Part shown: positions 4,562 to 5,389 of the stretch, in pieces | Position numbering within the stretch: the stretch's first letter is position 1 | Layout: each line of letters begins with the position of its first letter | Source of the DNA: Actinomycetes bacterium | GTDB lineage: Bacteria; Actinomycetota; Acidimicrobiia; Acidimicrobiales; Acidimicrobiaceae | DNA length: 5,389 nucleotides | Direction of reading: 5' to 3' | Assembly: GCA_021819025.1 (NCBI GenBank) | Contig: JAKASN010000172.1 | Coordinates: 1-5,389, forward strand | Translations under genes and position numbers: made by a program | Notes under the pieces: generated by a model | The model's input: the letters and a program-made list of their open reading frames with translations, nothing else | Databases searched by the model: none | Told to the model about the DNA's origin: nothing

Positions 4562-5389
4562 CTAGCTGCGGAAAAGAAACTCGGCATCTTCGACGCTCAA
4601 GAAGGCCAACATCTCTTGGCGCAGCTCTGCAAAACTTCCCAACGAGGGGTCCGCACCCACTACGGCGCGGGCCACCTCGCGCGCCTGGAGAAGCAGCTTC
4701 CGATCGCGCGCCAGCGAAGCGATGCGCAAGTCCGAACTGCCCTTTTGCCGCGCGCCAAGCAGGGTTCCTTCTCCTCGCAACTCCAAGTCGCGCTCGGCAA
4801 GGAAAAAACCGTCCGTAGAGGCAACGCAAGCTTGTAGGCGCGCCGCGGTGCTCACCTCTAGCTCTGCGGTCTCCACCAAATAGCACCAAGACTTCTCCGT
4901 GCCGCGGCCCACGCGTCCGCGCAGTTGATGGATCTGGGCGATGCCAAAGCGCGAAGCATCAAGAATCACCATCACCGTGGCGTTGGGGACGTCCACTCCC
5001 ACCTCGATCACCGTGGTGGCTACGAGCACGTCGATCTCGCCGCGGCGAAACTGTTCCATCACCGCACCCTTTTGCACCGTGGGCATCTGGCCATGCAAGA
5101 GCCCAAGGCGCAAGCCCGACAGGCGCGTCGCGCCGAGCTCTTCAAAGGTCGCCGTGGCAGAAGCCGCGGCGACCTTCTCGGAATCCTCTACCAGCGGGCA
5201 CACCACATACCCTTGTCGGCCCGCCGCGACTTCCCGCTTGAGGCGATCAAAGACTTTGCCCACCTTCTCCTCGTCGTCGGCCCAGCGAGTCACAATCGGC
5301 GTTCTTCCCGGGGGAAGCTCATCGAGCACGCTGTAGTCCAGGTCGCCAAATACTGTCATCGCTGCGGTGCGCGGAATGGGAGTTGCGGT
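4562..5389 (-). CDS. recG: ATP-dependent DNA helicase RecG, C-terminal part
   Basis: Branch-migration helicase that remodels stalled replication forks and Holliday junctions. About 275 C-terminal residues are visible; the N-terminal wedge domain and first helicase lobe lie beyond the right edge, so the real start is not here (the ATG at 5357-5359 is internal). The fragment opens with TATPIPRT (helicase motif III, 5366-5389), then GDLDYSVLDELPPGR, characteristic of RecG. The second helicase lobe follows: YVVCPLVEDSE, LLHGQM, VLVATTVIEVGVDVPNA (motif V), and HQLRGRVGRG (motif VI, about 4901-4930) with the arginine residues that contact ATP. RDLELRGEGTLLGARQKG is the RecG C-terminal signature, and the protein ends EDAEFLFRS with a normal TAG stop. 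It is distinguished from Mfd and PriA by DELPPGR and the RGxGxLLGxRQ element. It heads the visible gene run. Confidence 0.96.
   Translation of the reverse strand, partial: TATPIPRTAAMTVFGDLDYSVLDELPPGRTPIVTRWADDEEKVGKVFDRLKREVAAGRQGYVVCPLVEDSEKVAAASATATFEELGATRLSGLRLGLLHGQMPTVQKGAVMEQFRRGEIDVLVATTVIEVGVDVPNATVMVILDASRFGIAQIHQLRGRVGRGTEKSWCYLVETAELEVSTAARLQACVASTDGFFLAERDLELRGEGTLLGARQKGSSDLRIASLARDRKLLLQAREVARAVVGADPSLGSFAELRQEMLAFLSVEDAEFLFRS

Noticed and set aside
4482..4889. Minus-strand open frame of 135 codons overlapping recG and the recG-rsmD gap
   Set aside because: It is a frame shadow of recG, rich in Arg/Gly/Ala with no motif, while the recG frame keeps its family signature through to its stop.
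1..5389. Search for mobile elements, CRISPR arrays, tRNA genes, toxin-antitoxin or defence genes
   Set aside because: Nearly every base is explained by nine conserved housekeeping genes; I saw no long direct repeats, transposase motifs, cloverleaf pattern or out-of-place gene.

Overview
This window is a tightly packed run of bacterial housekeeping genes, all read on the minus strand (transcription runs from high to low coordinates). Both ends cut a gene. Organism: the gene order recG - rsmD - coaD - SepIVA/DivIVA-like coiled-coil protein - YceD/DUF177 - rpmF - plsX - acpP - rnc, and above all a homologue of the mycobacterial division protein SepIVA (Rv2927c family) next to YceD, point to the Actinomycetota. 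The moderate GC content, the form of L32 and the placement of plsX and acpP between rpmF and rnc make me lean towards a deep-branching class such as Acidimicrobiia. That taxonomic step is inference from memory, not from a search.

Layout from the upstream (right) end: the C-terminal helicase part of RecG (4562-5389, 5' end outside the window); RsmD, a 16S rRNA m2G966 methyltransferase (3902-4468); CoaD, phosphopantetheine adenylyltransferase (3429-3905), overlapping the rsmD stop by a TTGA junction; a coiled-coil SepIVA/DivIVA-like protein (2836-3402); YceD/DUF177 (2312-2818); a 133-base leader with three small inverted repeats (2179-2311); ribosomal protein L32 (1999-2178); PlsX (1020-1997), one base after the L32 stop; an acyl carrier protein (685-972); and RNase III (1 to about 628, 3' end outside the window).

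The genes fall into three functional threads. RsmD, YceD, L32 and RNase III act on rRNA or the ribosome. CoaD makes dephospho-CoA, the precursor of the CoA that supplies the 4'-phosphopantetheine arm of ACP; ACP carries acyl chains; PlsX turns acyl-ACP into acyl-phosphate for phospholipid synthesis. The coiled-coil protein probably links the cluster to septum and cell-pole growth. Most gaps are short (1 to about 50 bases, or overlaps), so this looks like one or two long operons. The only gap with room for regulation is the one in front of rpmF.

I found no mobile element, CRISPR array, RNA gene, toxin/antitoxin or defence system, and no convincing new system. The points worth a second look are small: a glycine in place of a normally conserved metal-binding aspartate of RNase III, an ACP with an extra loop, TTG start codons with good ribosome binding sites on plsX, acpP, coaD and possibly rnc, and the structured leader in front of rpmF.
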